A stretch of DNA of 34,912 nt from positions 1-34,912 of the forward strand of contig CANIZU010000003.1 of the NCBI GenBank assembly GCA_947472115.1, in the 5' to 3' direction. The notes under the pieces were generated by a model. The model did no database searches. It was not told the DNA's origin and saw only the letters and a list, made by a program, of their open reading frames with translations. Shown here one piece after another: positions 27,111-34,912 of this stretch. The first letter of the stretch is position 1. Each line of letters opens with the position of its first letter. The translations under genes and the position numbers were made by a program. This DNA comes from Flavobacteriales bacterium (GTDB lineage: Bacteria > Bacteroidota > Bacteroidia > NS11-12g > UBA955).

Positions 27111-28952
27111 ATGGAAAAAGGCAGTAAACGACAGGTTGTTTATATCGGATTGATTGTATTCGTATTTATCGTCTATTCTCTTAAACTGGCAAGTATTCAG
27201 TTGGGTGAGGTGCCTTACAAAAAGATGGCTATCAACAACGCTTTGAATAAAATTACACTATATCCTTCGCGAAGTAATATTTTTGATCGAAAAGGTAAAT
27301 TGATGGTTTATAGTACACAGATGTACGATTTATCGTCGTTTCCCTATGAAATAATGAAACTAGATACTGGATTGCTATGTTCGATATTAGAGATTGATTT
27401 ACCCACAGTTCGACATTTGATTTTGGATGCTAGGATCCGGGCCAAGAAGCGACAGAAGAATAATTCATTTAATAACAGCGCCCTTTTCTATGCCAATTTG
27501 AGTAACAAGCAATTCACTTTATTACGGGAAAATATTTATAGACTACCTGGTTTTTATATAGAATCTAGGACGGATCGACAGTTTGCAACGACATCAGCGC
27601 CGCATGCTTTAGGGTATTTGGGTGAGGCGGATGAGTCTTTGATTGAATTGGATGGATATAATCAGCCAGGTGATTTGGTTGGTATTACAGGTATAGAGCG
27701 TTTTTATGAAAAGCAAATTCGTGGAATTAAGGGTGTAAAAACAGTTTGGCAGGATCGCACTTATACGGAGCGCGGTGTTGTGAAAGATACCCAATTCAAT
27801 TATCCGTCGACCGCAGGCCCTGATGTGATTAGCTCATTGGATTTTGACTTGCAGGAATATGGTCGTTTGTTGTTGAATGGCAAAAAAGGGAGTATCGTAG
27901 CAATTGAACCCACTACAGGTGAGGTAATAGCATTTATCAACAATCCCGATTACGACCCCAATACGATGGTTGGTAGAGAGAGAGCGAAAACGTTTAAAGC
28001 GCTGTTGAGGGATGATCAAAAGCCTTTGTATAATCGAGCGGTGAAGGGTGTTTATCCTCCAGGGTCCACCTTTAAAACAGTGATGGCCTTGATCGCTATG
28101 CAAGAAGGTGTCCTAACCCCTGAAACTACACATGGTTGTGGTGGCGGTTATCGACTTGGAAGTATTCGTGTGGGGTGCCACGCTCACGGTGGTCCTCTGG
28201 ATTTGCGCGGTTCAATTAGAATATCTTGCAATAGTTATTATTGTCAGGTTTTTAGAGACATTATCGATAATCCTAAATATGGTGATGTTAAAATAGGTTA
28301 TGCTGCACTGGAAAAGCATTTGCGTTCGTTTGGCTTAGGTAGTCAGCTGAATATCGATTTATTGGGCGAATCAAGGGGTAATATTCCTTCCGTGGCTCAA
28401 TTAAATCGAAGACATGGTGATCGATGGAAAAGTAGTACAGTAATTTCCTTAAGTATCGGACAGGGCGAGATATTATTGACACCCTTACAAATTTGTAATG
28501 TTGCCGTTATTATGGCCAACAGAGGATGGTATTACGCGCCTCACTTAGTAAAAAAAATCGATGGATTTAATGATACTTCATGGGATCGCAAGTATCGTAT
28601 CAAGAAGTTTACTTCAATTAACCCAACCTACTTTGCTACTATTATCGATGGCATGAGCGATGTTACCAAACCAGGAGGTACAGCCAATGGTACTGGAATT
28701 AACGACATCGAAATTTGTGCTAAGACTGGCACCGCGCAGAATCCTCATGGTAAAGATCACTCTATTTACATGGCATTTGCACCCAAAGACAATCCCAAAA
28801 TAGCCATCGCGGTGTTGGTTGAAAACGGTGGATTTGGCGCAACTTGGGCTGCACCGATTGCAAACTTGATGATAGAAAAATATCTAAAGCCCGGCGCAGA
28901 AACTTCCAAACCCGCAATGGAAGAACGCATCAAAACCAGTGTAATCAAATAG
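27111..28952 (+). CDS. mrdA: Penicillin-binding protein 2 (peptidoglycan transpeptidase)
   Basis: 613 aa; YPSRSNIFDRKGKLM, SxxK in YPPGSTFKTVMAL, SCN in IRISCNSYYCQV, KTG in EICAKTGTAQNPHG. Confidence 0.95.
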   Translation: MEKGSKRQVVYIGLIVFVFIVYSLKLASIQLGEVPYKKMAINNALNKITLYPSRSNIFDRKGKLMVYSTQMYDLSSFPYEIMKLDTGLLCSILEIDLPTVRHLILDARIRAKKRQKNNSFNNSALFYANLSNKQFTLLRENIYRLPGFYIESRTDRQFATTSAPHALGYLGEADESLIELDGYNQPGDLVGITGIERFYEKQIRGIKGVKTVWQDRTYTERGVVKDTQFNYPSTAGPDVISSLDFDLQEYGRLLLNGKKGSIVAIEPTTGEVIAFINNPDYDPNTMVGRERAKTFKALLRDDQKPLYNRAVKGVYPPGSTFKTVMALIAMQEGVLTPETTHGCGGGYRLGSIRVGCHAHGGPLDLRGSIRISCNSYYCQVFRDIIDNPKYGDVKIGYAALEKHLRSFGLGSQLNIDLLGESRGNIPSVAQLNRRHGDRWKSSTVISLSIGQGEILLTPLQICNVAVIMANRGWYYAPHLVKKIDGFNDTSWDRKYRIKKFTSINPTYFATIIDGMSDVTKPGGTANGTGINDIEICAKTGTAQNPHGKDHSIYMAFAPKDNPKIAIAVLVENGGFGATWAAPIANLMIEKYLKPGAETSKPAMEERIKTSVIK

Positions 28953-28958
28953 TGAACC

Positions 28959-30230
28959 GTGAAATATTCGCCACTAAATAACAATACTCAGGAGAAAATC
29001 GACGGGTTATCGATCTTTCTGTTTATAGTTTTGGTTATTATTGGTTTTTTGAGCATCAGCTCGGCGACATCAGAAGTCAATCAAGAGTTTTATTCCCTAT
29101 CTCCTATCGCAATTAAGCAATTGATTTGGATTGGCGGATCCGTAGTAATCATTTTTACGATTCTCTATTCTAATGTCGTGGTGATTGATTATTTCACCTA
29201 CGGATTCTATGCTTTTGCTATTTTACTGAATATTGCGGTTTTGTTTCTAGGTCGAGAAGTTTCAGGTGCAAAGTCTTGGTTTGGATTTGGCGGAATTGGT
29301 ATTCAACCAAGCGAGTTTGCAAAAGTCGCTACAGCTATGGCACTGGCGAAATATTTAGGAACCTACGGCATTCGTTTCCAAGGAGCCAGAAACATCGCAA
29401 TTTGCTTGTTTATTTTCCTCCTCCCTATGGCGATTATTCTGATTCAGAACGATACGGGTAGCGCCTTGGTATTTTTGTCGTTTTTCCTAGTTTTATACAG
29501 AGAAGGTTTACCTGGATTTATTTTAATATCAGCAGTATGGTTGATGTTTCTAGCCATTTGCAGAATTGTAAGTGAAGCTACTGGAATATCGAGTTATTAC
29601 GGATACGGACTGCTTTTAGGTATCGGAAGCATTATGGTGTTTTTTGCCCGTAAGGATAAAGGTATTAGTACACTGATTACAGTTATTGCCGTGGTGTCTG
29701 CGGCTTTTTATACGATCGTAGGAACCGTATATTCAAGTATTCTTCAACCCTATCAAAGAGATCGCATTGAATTGGTTCTTGGATTAAAATCAGATGACCG
29801 TGGTTTGGGCTTCAATTTACGTCAATCTAAGATTGCCATCGGCGCTGGAGAATTGTGGGGACGTGGCTACTTAAAAGGAACCCAAACGAAAATGGGATTC
29901 GTCCCTGAACAACATACAGATTTTATTTTCGACACAATCGGAGAAGAATGGGGATTTGTGGGCGCAACCGTATTTCTTCTGATATTCTGTGGCTTGCTTA
30001 CGAGAATTGTGATTTTAGCGGAGCGACAATCGACCACATTTGGAAGGGTTTTGGGCTATTCGCTGGCATGTGTCTTGTTCTTCCACCTTTCGATAAATAT
30101 CGGCATGACAATCGGTTTGGTCCCAACAATTGGTATCCCTCTCCCATTTATTTCATTTGGAGGAAGTAGTTTGTGGGCCTTTACCTTGTTTTTATTTACC
30201 TTTTTGAGGGTAGATCAGGTAAGAAAGTAA
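28959..30230 (+). CDS. rodA: Rod shape-determining protein RodA (SEDS glycosyltransferase)
   Basis: 423 aa polytopic; VSGAKSWFGFGGIGIQPSEFAKVATAMALAKYL, LIQNDTGSALVFLSFF, GFVPEQHTDFIFDTIGEEWGFVGA, GIPLPFISFGGSSLW. Confidence 0.96.
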   Translation: MKYSPLNNNTQEKIDGLSIFLFIVLVIIGFLSISSATSEVNQEFYSLSPIAIKQLIWIGGSVVIIFTILYSNVVVIDYFTYGFYAFAILLNIAVLFLGREVSGAKSWFGFGGIGIQPSEFAKVATAMALAKYLGTYGIRFQGARNIAICLFIFLLPMAIILIQNDTGSALVFLSFFLVLYREGLPGFILISAVWLMFLAICRIVSEATGISSYYGYGLLLGIGSIMVFFARKDKGISTLITVIAVVSAAFYTIVGTVYSSILQPYQRDRIELVLGLKSDDRGLGFNLRQSKIAIGAGELWGRGYLKGTQTKMGFVPEQHTDFIFDTIGEEWGFVGATVFLLIFCGLLTRIVILAERQSTTFGRVLGYSLACVLFFHLSINIGMTIGLVPTIGIPLPFISFGGSSLWAFTLFLFTFLRVDQVRK

Positions 30231-30263
30231 ATCGATAAATCATTAATATTGTAGGAATAAATT

Positions 30264-33200
30264 ATGAATAAGTTTCACTGGTGTGGCTTTTCGCTATTGG
30301 GTATAATGGCGATGTCTATGATGGTTTCCTGTGGGAAATCTTCAGATGAAAATGTAGATAAGCTTTTCGAAAAAATGGAATCTGATGTCACAGGCATTGA
30401 TTTCGTGAATATGGTGCCTGAAAACGACACGTTGAATCAGTTTATTTACCATTACTTATATAATGGTAGCGGCGTTGCCATTGGCGATATCAATAACGAT
30501 GGTCTAAACGACTTGTATTTTACTGGGAATGAACAATCATCTCGCTTGTATTTAAACAAAGGAGATTTCAAGTTTGAAGACATCACAGAGAAAAGTGGTA
30601 CCGGCACAAAGCAATGGATTAGCGGTGTCACGATGGTGGATGTCAACAATGATGGCTGGCTAGATATTTACGCTTGCTCATCGGGGCCATTAAAAGGCAA
30701 AGACTCGAAACGAAATCGACTGTTTTTGAATCAAAAAAATGAGACTTTTAAAGAGGTAAGTGCCCAATGGGGTGTGGATGATGCAGGAAATGCAACGTGT
30801 GCCACTTTCTTTGATTATGATAACGATGGGGATTTAGATTTTTACTTAGGTAATCATGCCGATCAGTTCTTTTCCAATATCAATACGCCATTCACGCGTA
30901 CTTTGAACATGACGGAATCAAGTCAGCAGCATTTTTATCGCAACGACGGAAACAAATTTACGGATGTCTCAAATAAAGCAGGTGTGGTAACCATGGGTTA
31001 TTGCTTGAGCGCAGCCGCGGCAGACTACAACAATGATGGCTTCATGGACTTGTATGTTTGTAATGATTATCATGTACCCGATTGCTATTATATCAACAAT
31101 GGAGATGGGACTTTTACCGACAAGTTTGATGAGTTCTTTAAACATTCTAGCACCAATTCTATGGGCTCGGATGTGGCTGATGTTAATAATGATGGCTGGA
31201 GTGATTTGATCACCGTTGATATGCTTTCTGAAAGTCCTAGACGCTATATGAGCCTAATGGGACCAAAGGATTATGATTATACAATGGTCGGCATCAAAAA
31301 CGGGTACAAGCACCAGTACATGAAAAACAACTTGCAAATGAATTTGGGTAATGGTCATTTTTCAGACCTCTCCTACTTATATGGAGTTGCTAAGTCTGAT
31401 TGGAGTTGGAGTCCATTATTATCGGATTTCAACGATGATGGTTTCGTTGATCTGTTTATTTCTAATGGATATTACAGAGATGTAACCAATTTGGATTTCA
31501 TTTTATATCAGTCACGATATGAACAGCAGCAAAAACAAGGACTAAATCATGAGCAATTGCTAAAAAAACTGCCATTTGAAAAGATTCAGAACTTCTTTTT
31601 TCTCAACAACGCAGGTCAAGGCTTTACCAATCGATCTTCTGATGTAGGATTAGACGATTTAAGTTCTAGTACGGGTTCTGCCATCGGCGATCTAGATGGC
31701 GATGGTCGCTTTGATCTAGTTGTATGTAACCAAGGCGAAAAACCCTTCATCTATAAGAATGTGAATACAAGTAACAATTATTTGAATGTCCGATGCCGAG
31801 GTGAAAAAAATCAAAACCATTTTGGGGTTGGCTGTCAACTAATTGTTGAGGATAGCGCGGGCAAAATCCGCAAATTCGAAATCCAACCCAGCAAAGGGTA
31901 CCAAAGTTCATCGGAACACATGGTACATATCGGAATGGGCAATCAATCTTCATTGCAAAAACTTACCATTGTTTGGCCCAATGGTAGCTCTCAAGTCGTA
32001 ACAGATATCAAAGCGAATCAAACGTTGACAGTAAAATCAACTGATGCCACAAGTAAGTTTAATTGGGTAAATTATAGTAATCACGACAAATCACTCTATT
32101 TCAGAGATAATGCGAGTGATTGGAGTTTCAATTTCGTTCATAAAGAACAAGAAAACCCTGATTTCAAGCGTGAACCCCTACTACCTCATAGGTATACAAC
32201 CTTGGGTCCTGGAATGGCTTCTGCCGATGTTAATGGCGATGGCACAATAGATGTTTTTATTGGCGCTGCAAGAGAGAGCAGTGGATCCACCTTGATGCTG
32301 CAAGAAAATTCAGCGGGTGGCAAGTTGAGTCATGCAAAATCTCAGCCATGGAGGGCGTTAGATGTAGATGTGATGGGTGCTGTGTTTTTTGATGCCGATG
32401 GCGACAATGACCAGGATTTGTATGTTGCAGTGGGTGGATCTGAGTTCAGTTGGCCATCGAATAAATATGAACATAAACTATACACTAACGATGGCAAAGG
32501 AAATTTCACCGAATCCAAAGGTGCACTTCCTGGTGTGGTTAGTAGCGCAAGTTCCGTTACATCATCGGATTTTGATGGTGATGGCGATTTAGATCTTTTC
32601 GTAGCCGGTAGAATAATGCCAGGTAACTGGCCAGCATTGGGTGTGCGAAGCTATTTACTTCAAAATAACGGAGGAAAATTCAAAGATGTTACAACCGCGT
32701 TAGCGCCTGATTTAGAAAATGCGGGAATGATTTGTTCAGCCGTTTTCTCAGACTATAATGGCGATGGTAGACCAGATCTTGTTTTGGCCGGAGAATGGAT
32801 GCCATTGATCTTTATGGAGAATACAGGCGGGAAATTCATCAATAAGACCGGGGATGTAGGTGATATGTCGTTGTCTGGTTGGATGAATAGTATTTTACCT
32901 GTTGACATCGATAACGACGGTGATATGGATTATATCGTAGGTAACAAAGGAAACAATAGCTTTATTCAGGCAAAGTCCGGCAGCCCTACCAAAGTGTATT
33001 GGGCAGATTTTGATGGCAATGGAAGTCAGGACGTGACGATGAGTTATTCTTATAATGGCGCCGACTACCCTATCTTCACGATGGATGAAATGGGAAAGGC
33101 ATATCCATTTTTCATCAATAAGAAATTCACTACCTATGGCGATTTTGCAGGCAAAACGATGGATGAAATTTTTGGTGCCGAAGTGCTAAAACAGAACCAA

Positions 33201-33776
33201 TTAACTGTCAATTACTTCTCGAGTTTTGTCGCCATAAATAACGGAGGAAAATTCAGTATGGTCGAACTTCCTATGTGGGCGCAGGCTGGTCCTTTGTTTG
33301 GAATGACGGCTTTTGATGTGGACGGGAATGGATTTGATGATATCATATGCACAGGAAACAATTACAATACGCGAGTACCTCATGGCAGAGACGATGCAAT
33401 TCCATCCTTTGTGTTGATGAATAATGGTGGTAGTTTTGAGTATAAATCCGGAGCCCAATTGGGACTGTATAACCAAGGCGATGGCAAATCCTTAATCTCA
33501 TTACCTACCAAGGGAAAAGCGGTTAGATTTATGATCGCCAATAACAATGGTCCCGCCAAAGGTTTTGAACTTCAAGGATCTGGCAAAACGGCAGCCATTG
33601 AATTCGTAAAAGCACCTTCCCTCGCGTCTTATGCTAAAGTTACTGTAAACGGTTCTATCAAGATGGTAAACCTCAATCAAGGACAAGGATATTTATCATC
33701 CCAAGCTCCCGGAGTCTATAAAACCAAAGGGGTTTCGAAGATTGAATTCTATAACTCTAATGGCAAACGAATCTAA
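30264..33776 (+). CDS. VCBS/FG-GAP repeat lipoprotein with ASPIC/UnbV domain
   Basis: 1170 aa; lipobox MAMSMMVSCGK; about 14 DxDxDGxxD-type calcium-binding repeat motifs; ASPIC/UnbV-like NYLNVRCRGEKNQNHFGVGCQLIVEDSAGKIRKFEIQPSKGYQSSSEHMVHIGMGNQSSLQKLTIVWPNGSSQVV. Confidence 0.93.
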   Translation: MNKFHWCGFSLLGIMAMSMMVSCGKSSDENVDKLFEKMESDVTGIDFVNMVPENDTLNQFIYHYLYNGSGVAIGDINNDGLNDLYFTGNEQSSRLYLNKGDFKFEDITEKSGTGTKQWISGVTMVDVNNDGWLDIYACSSGPLKGKDSKRNRLFLNQKNETFKEVSAQWGVDDAGNATCATFFDYDNDGDLDFYLGNHADQFFSNINTPFTRTLNMTESSQQHFYRNDGNKFTDVSNKAGVVTMGYCLSAAAADYNNDGFMDLYVCNDYHVPDCYYINNGDGTFTDKFDEFFKHSSTNSMGSDVADVNNDGWSDLITVDMLSESPRRYMSLMGPKDYDYTMVGIKNGYKHQYMKNNLQMNLGNGHFSDLSYLYGVAKSDWSWSPLLSDFNDDGFVDLFISNGYYRDVTNLDFILYQSRYEQQQKQGLNHEQLLKKLPFEKIQNFFFLNNAGQGFTNRSSDVGLDDLSSSTGSAIGDLDGDGRFDLVVCNQGEKPFIYKNVNTSNNYLNVRCRGEKNQNHFGVGCQLIVEDSAGKIRKFEIQPSKGYQSSSEHMVHIGMGNQSSLQKLTIVWPNGSSQVVTDIKANQTLTVKSTDATSKFNWVNYSNHDKSLYFRDNASDWSFNFVHKEQENPDFKREPLLPHRYTTLGPGMASADVNGDGTIDVFIGAARESSGSTLMLQENSAGGKLSHAKSQPWRALDVDVMGAVFFDADGDNDQDLYVAVGGSEFSWPSNKYEHKLYTNDGKGNFTESKGALPGVVSSASSVTSSDFDGDGDLDLFVAGRIMPGNWPALGVRSYLLQNNGGKFKDVTTALAPDLENAGMICSAVFSDYNGDGRPDLVLAGEWMPLIFMENTGGKFINKTGDVGDMSLSGWMNSILPVDIDNDGDMDYIVGNKGNNSFIQAKSGSPTKVYWADFDGNGSQDVTMSYSYNGADYPIFTMDEMGKAYPFFINKKFTTYGDFAGKTMDEIFGAEVLKQNQLTVNYFSSFVAINNGGKFSMVELPMWAQAGPLFGMTAFDVDGNGFDDIICTGNNYNTRVPHGRDDAIPSFVLMNNGGSFEYKSGAQLGLYNQGDGKSLISLPTKGKAVRFMIANNNGPAKGFELQGSGKTAAIEFVKAPSLASYAKVTVNGSIKMVNLNQGQGYLSSQAPGVYKTKGVSKIEFYNSNGKRI

Positions 33777-33798
33777 TCGAGGTAATTATTCGATAAAA

Positions 33799-33829
33799 TT
33801 GCATTCTTCAATGAATTTCATTATTTTTG
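33799..33829 (+). promoter_or_regulatory. Bacteroidota promoter TTG-N20-TATTTTTG
   Basis: TTG at 33799-33801, TATTTTTG at 33822-33829, 18 nt before ATG 33848. Confidence 0.6.
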
Positions 33830-33847
33830 CGTCCTAATTTTAAGAAA

Positions 33848-34003
33848 ATGGCTGTTACTAAACTCAAAAGAAAAGAAGCAAAAAACAGAAGCAGAATGAC
33901 CAAGCGCGTTGATAACATCAAACGTTTAAAAATGGTTACGAACATTGCTTCTCCATACAAAGGCGTTTCAGGAATTATCTTGGAAGATCAAGAAAACCAA
34001 TAA
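33848..34003 (+). CDS. Small, highly basic protein (51 aa), function unknown
   Basis: MAVTKLKRKEAKNRSRMTKRVDNIKRLKMVTNIASPYKGVSGIILEDQENQ; has its own promoter and is followed by an intrinsic terminator; below the ORF-track size cutoff. Confidence 0.8.
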   Translation: MAVTKLKRKEAKNRSRMTKRVDNIKRLKMVTNIASPYKGVSGIILEDQENQ

Positions 34004-34024
34004 ATGTCATTGTTTTAGATAGTT

Positions 34025-34053
34025 AAGGCACGCAACTTTGCGTGCCTTTTTTT
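34025..34053 (+). terminator. Intrinsic terminator after the 51-aa gene
   Basis: AAGGCACGCA-ACTT-TGCGTGCCTT stem-loop followed by a T run (TTTTTTT). Confidence 0.92.
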
Positions 34054-34074
34054 ATATATTTACATCTTAGAGTC

Positions 34075-34912
34075 ATGAAAAAAATCTACCCTATTTTAAC
34101 CATTGCCCTTATTTACCTAGCCACGTCTTGTGGTAAACCTGCTGAAAAAGAAAATAAAATCATTCACAACGACATTCTGACGACATGCAACCTCGCTATA
34201 CAAAATGCGATTGTAGTTGATCACGTAGCTGCTCCAGTGGGTTCTAGACGTTATGTCTACGCTTCTATTGCTGCGTATGAGGCGCTTGTACCCTTCTATT
34301 CTGAATATCAAAGCGCAGCGCCCATGATGAATGGATTAAAGATGCCTCCATCCCCTGATACATCAAAAAGATACTGCCTGGATTTAGTGGCCTTGGCTGC
34401 ACATACCTATGTCAGTCAAAAATTGGTCTATAAGGAAGATAGTATCATCAACTTTAGAAAACGTATGCTCGATGAATATAAATCTCAAATGTCGAACTCG
34501 ATGTTTGAATCTTCCATCGCTTATGGTGATTCAGTGGGGAATCATATTGTAAAATGGTCAAAAAAGGATTCGTTTGCATATTATAGAGGACGTGAATTTT
34601 TCTTAACTCGTAATAAGCCCGGTTCTTGGGAGCCTACACCACCCGACTTCATGGAAGCCATCGAACCCAATTGGGGTAAAATTAGACCCGTATTGGTTAG
34701 GTCGGTCCGTGATTTCACTTGGGAACAACCCGAACCATTCTCAACCGATAAAAAGTCCCGTTTTTACCGTATTACCAAAGAGGTTTATGATACAGTAAAT
34801 GCTAAAAATCCCGCCAACCTGCAAACTGCTTTGTATTGGGATGATAATCCGAATGCGTCGGTTCACTACGGACATGCTACCATAAACATTTTGAAGGTAA
34901 GTCCAGCCGGAC
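34075..34912 (+). CDS. Vanadium-dependent haloperoxidase / PAP2-related lipoprotein, N-terminal part (runs off the right edge)
   Basis: MKKIYPILTIALIYLATSCGKPAEKENK lipobox; RRYVYASIAAYEALVPF, YYRGREFFLTRNKPGSWEPTPPDFMEAIEPNWGKIRP (pattern of VHPO family); catalytic C-terminus is outside the window. Confidence 0.75.
   Translation, partial: MKKIYPILTIALIYLATSCGKPAEKENKIIHNDILTTCNLAIQNAIVVDHVAAPVGSRRYVYASIAAYEALVPFYSEYQSAAPMMNGLKMPPSPDTSKRYCLDLVALAAHTYVSQKLVYKEDSIINFRKRMLDEYKSQMSNSMFESSIAYGDSVGNHIVKWSKKDSFAYYRGREFFLTRNKPGSWEPTPPDFMEAIEPNWGKIRPVLVRSVRDFTWEQPEPFSTDKKSRFYRITKEVYDTVNAKNPANLQTALYWDDNPNASVHYGHATINILKVSPAG

Noticed and set aside
30264-33776. Repeated GATGG/GATAACGATGG-like DNA words considered as a repeat array or CRISPR
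   Set aside because: They are codons of the calcium-binding DxDxDG motif in VCBS/FG-GAP repeats, irregularly spaced; no CRISPR-type direct repeats with spacers were seen in the window.

Overview
Chromosomal window from a Bacteroidota-type genome: mostly housekeeping genes, with no CRISPR array, transposase, integrase or phage genes found. Left to right: 5' part of gyrA (-), two-domain M16 zinc peptidase (-), a folB / TonB-dependent receptor / DUF4249 lipoprotein / uvrA run (-), glutaryl-CoA dehydrogenase-like ACAD (+), phosphoglucomutase/phosphomannomutase (+), an acyltransferase + GNAT pair resembling glycine-lipid GlsA/GlsB (+), a secreted S8 protease with a T9SS-type C-terminus (-), a TcdA/ThiF-like E1 enzyme (+), a lipocalin-like lipoprotein (+), a TPR lipoprotein (-) starting 3 nt after tRNA-Leu(UAA) (-), ornithine aminotransferase (-), a large Omp85-like outer-membrane protein with an apparently dead peptidase-MA-like N-terminus (+), mreB-mreC-mreD-mrdA-rodA (+), a VCBS/FG-GAP + ASPIC/UnbV lipoprotein (+), an unlisted 51-aa very basic protein with its own promoter and terminator (+), and the start of a vanadium-haloperoxidase/PAP2-like lipoprotein (+). 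The main items for follow-up are the pseudo-peptidase/Omp85 fusion, the tRNA-lipoprotein junction, the repeated TAnnTTTG promoters sitting directly on start codons, and the small basic protein. All calls are by eye from translation and motifs; no database search was run.
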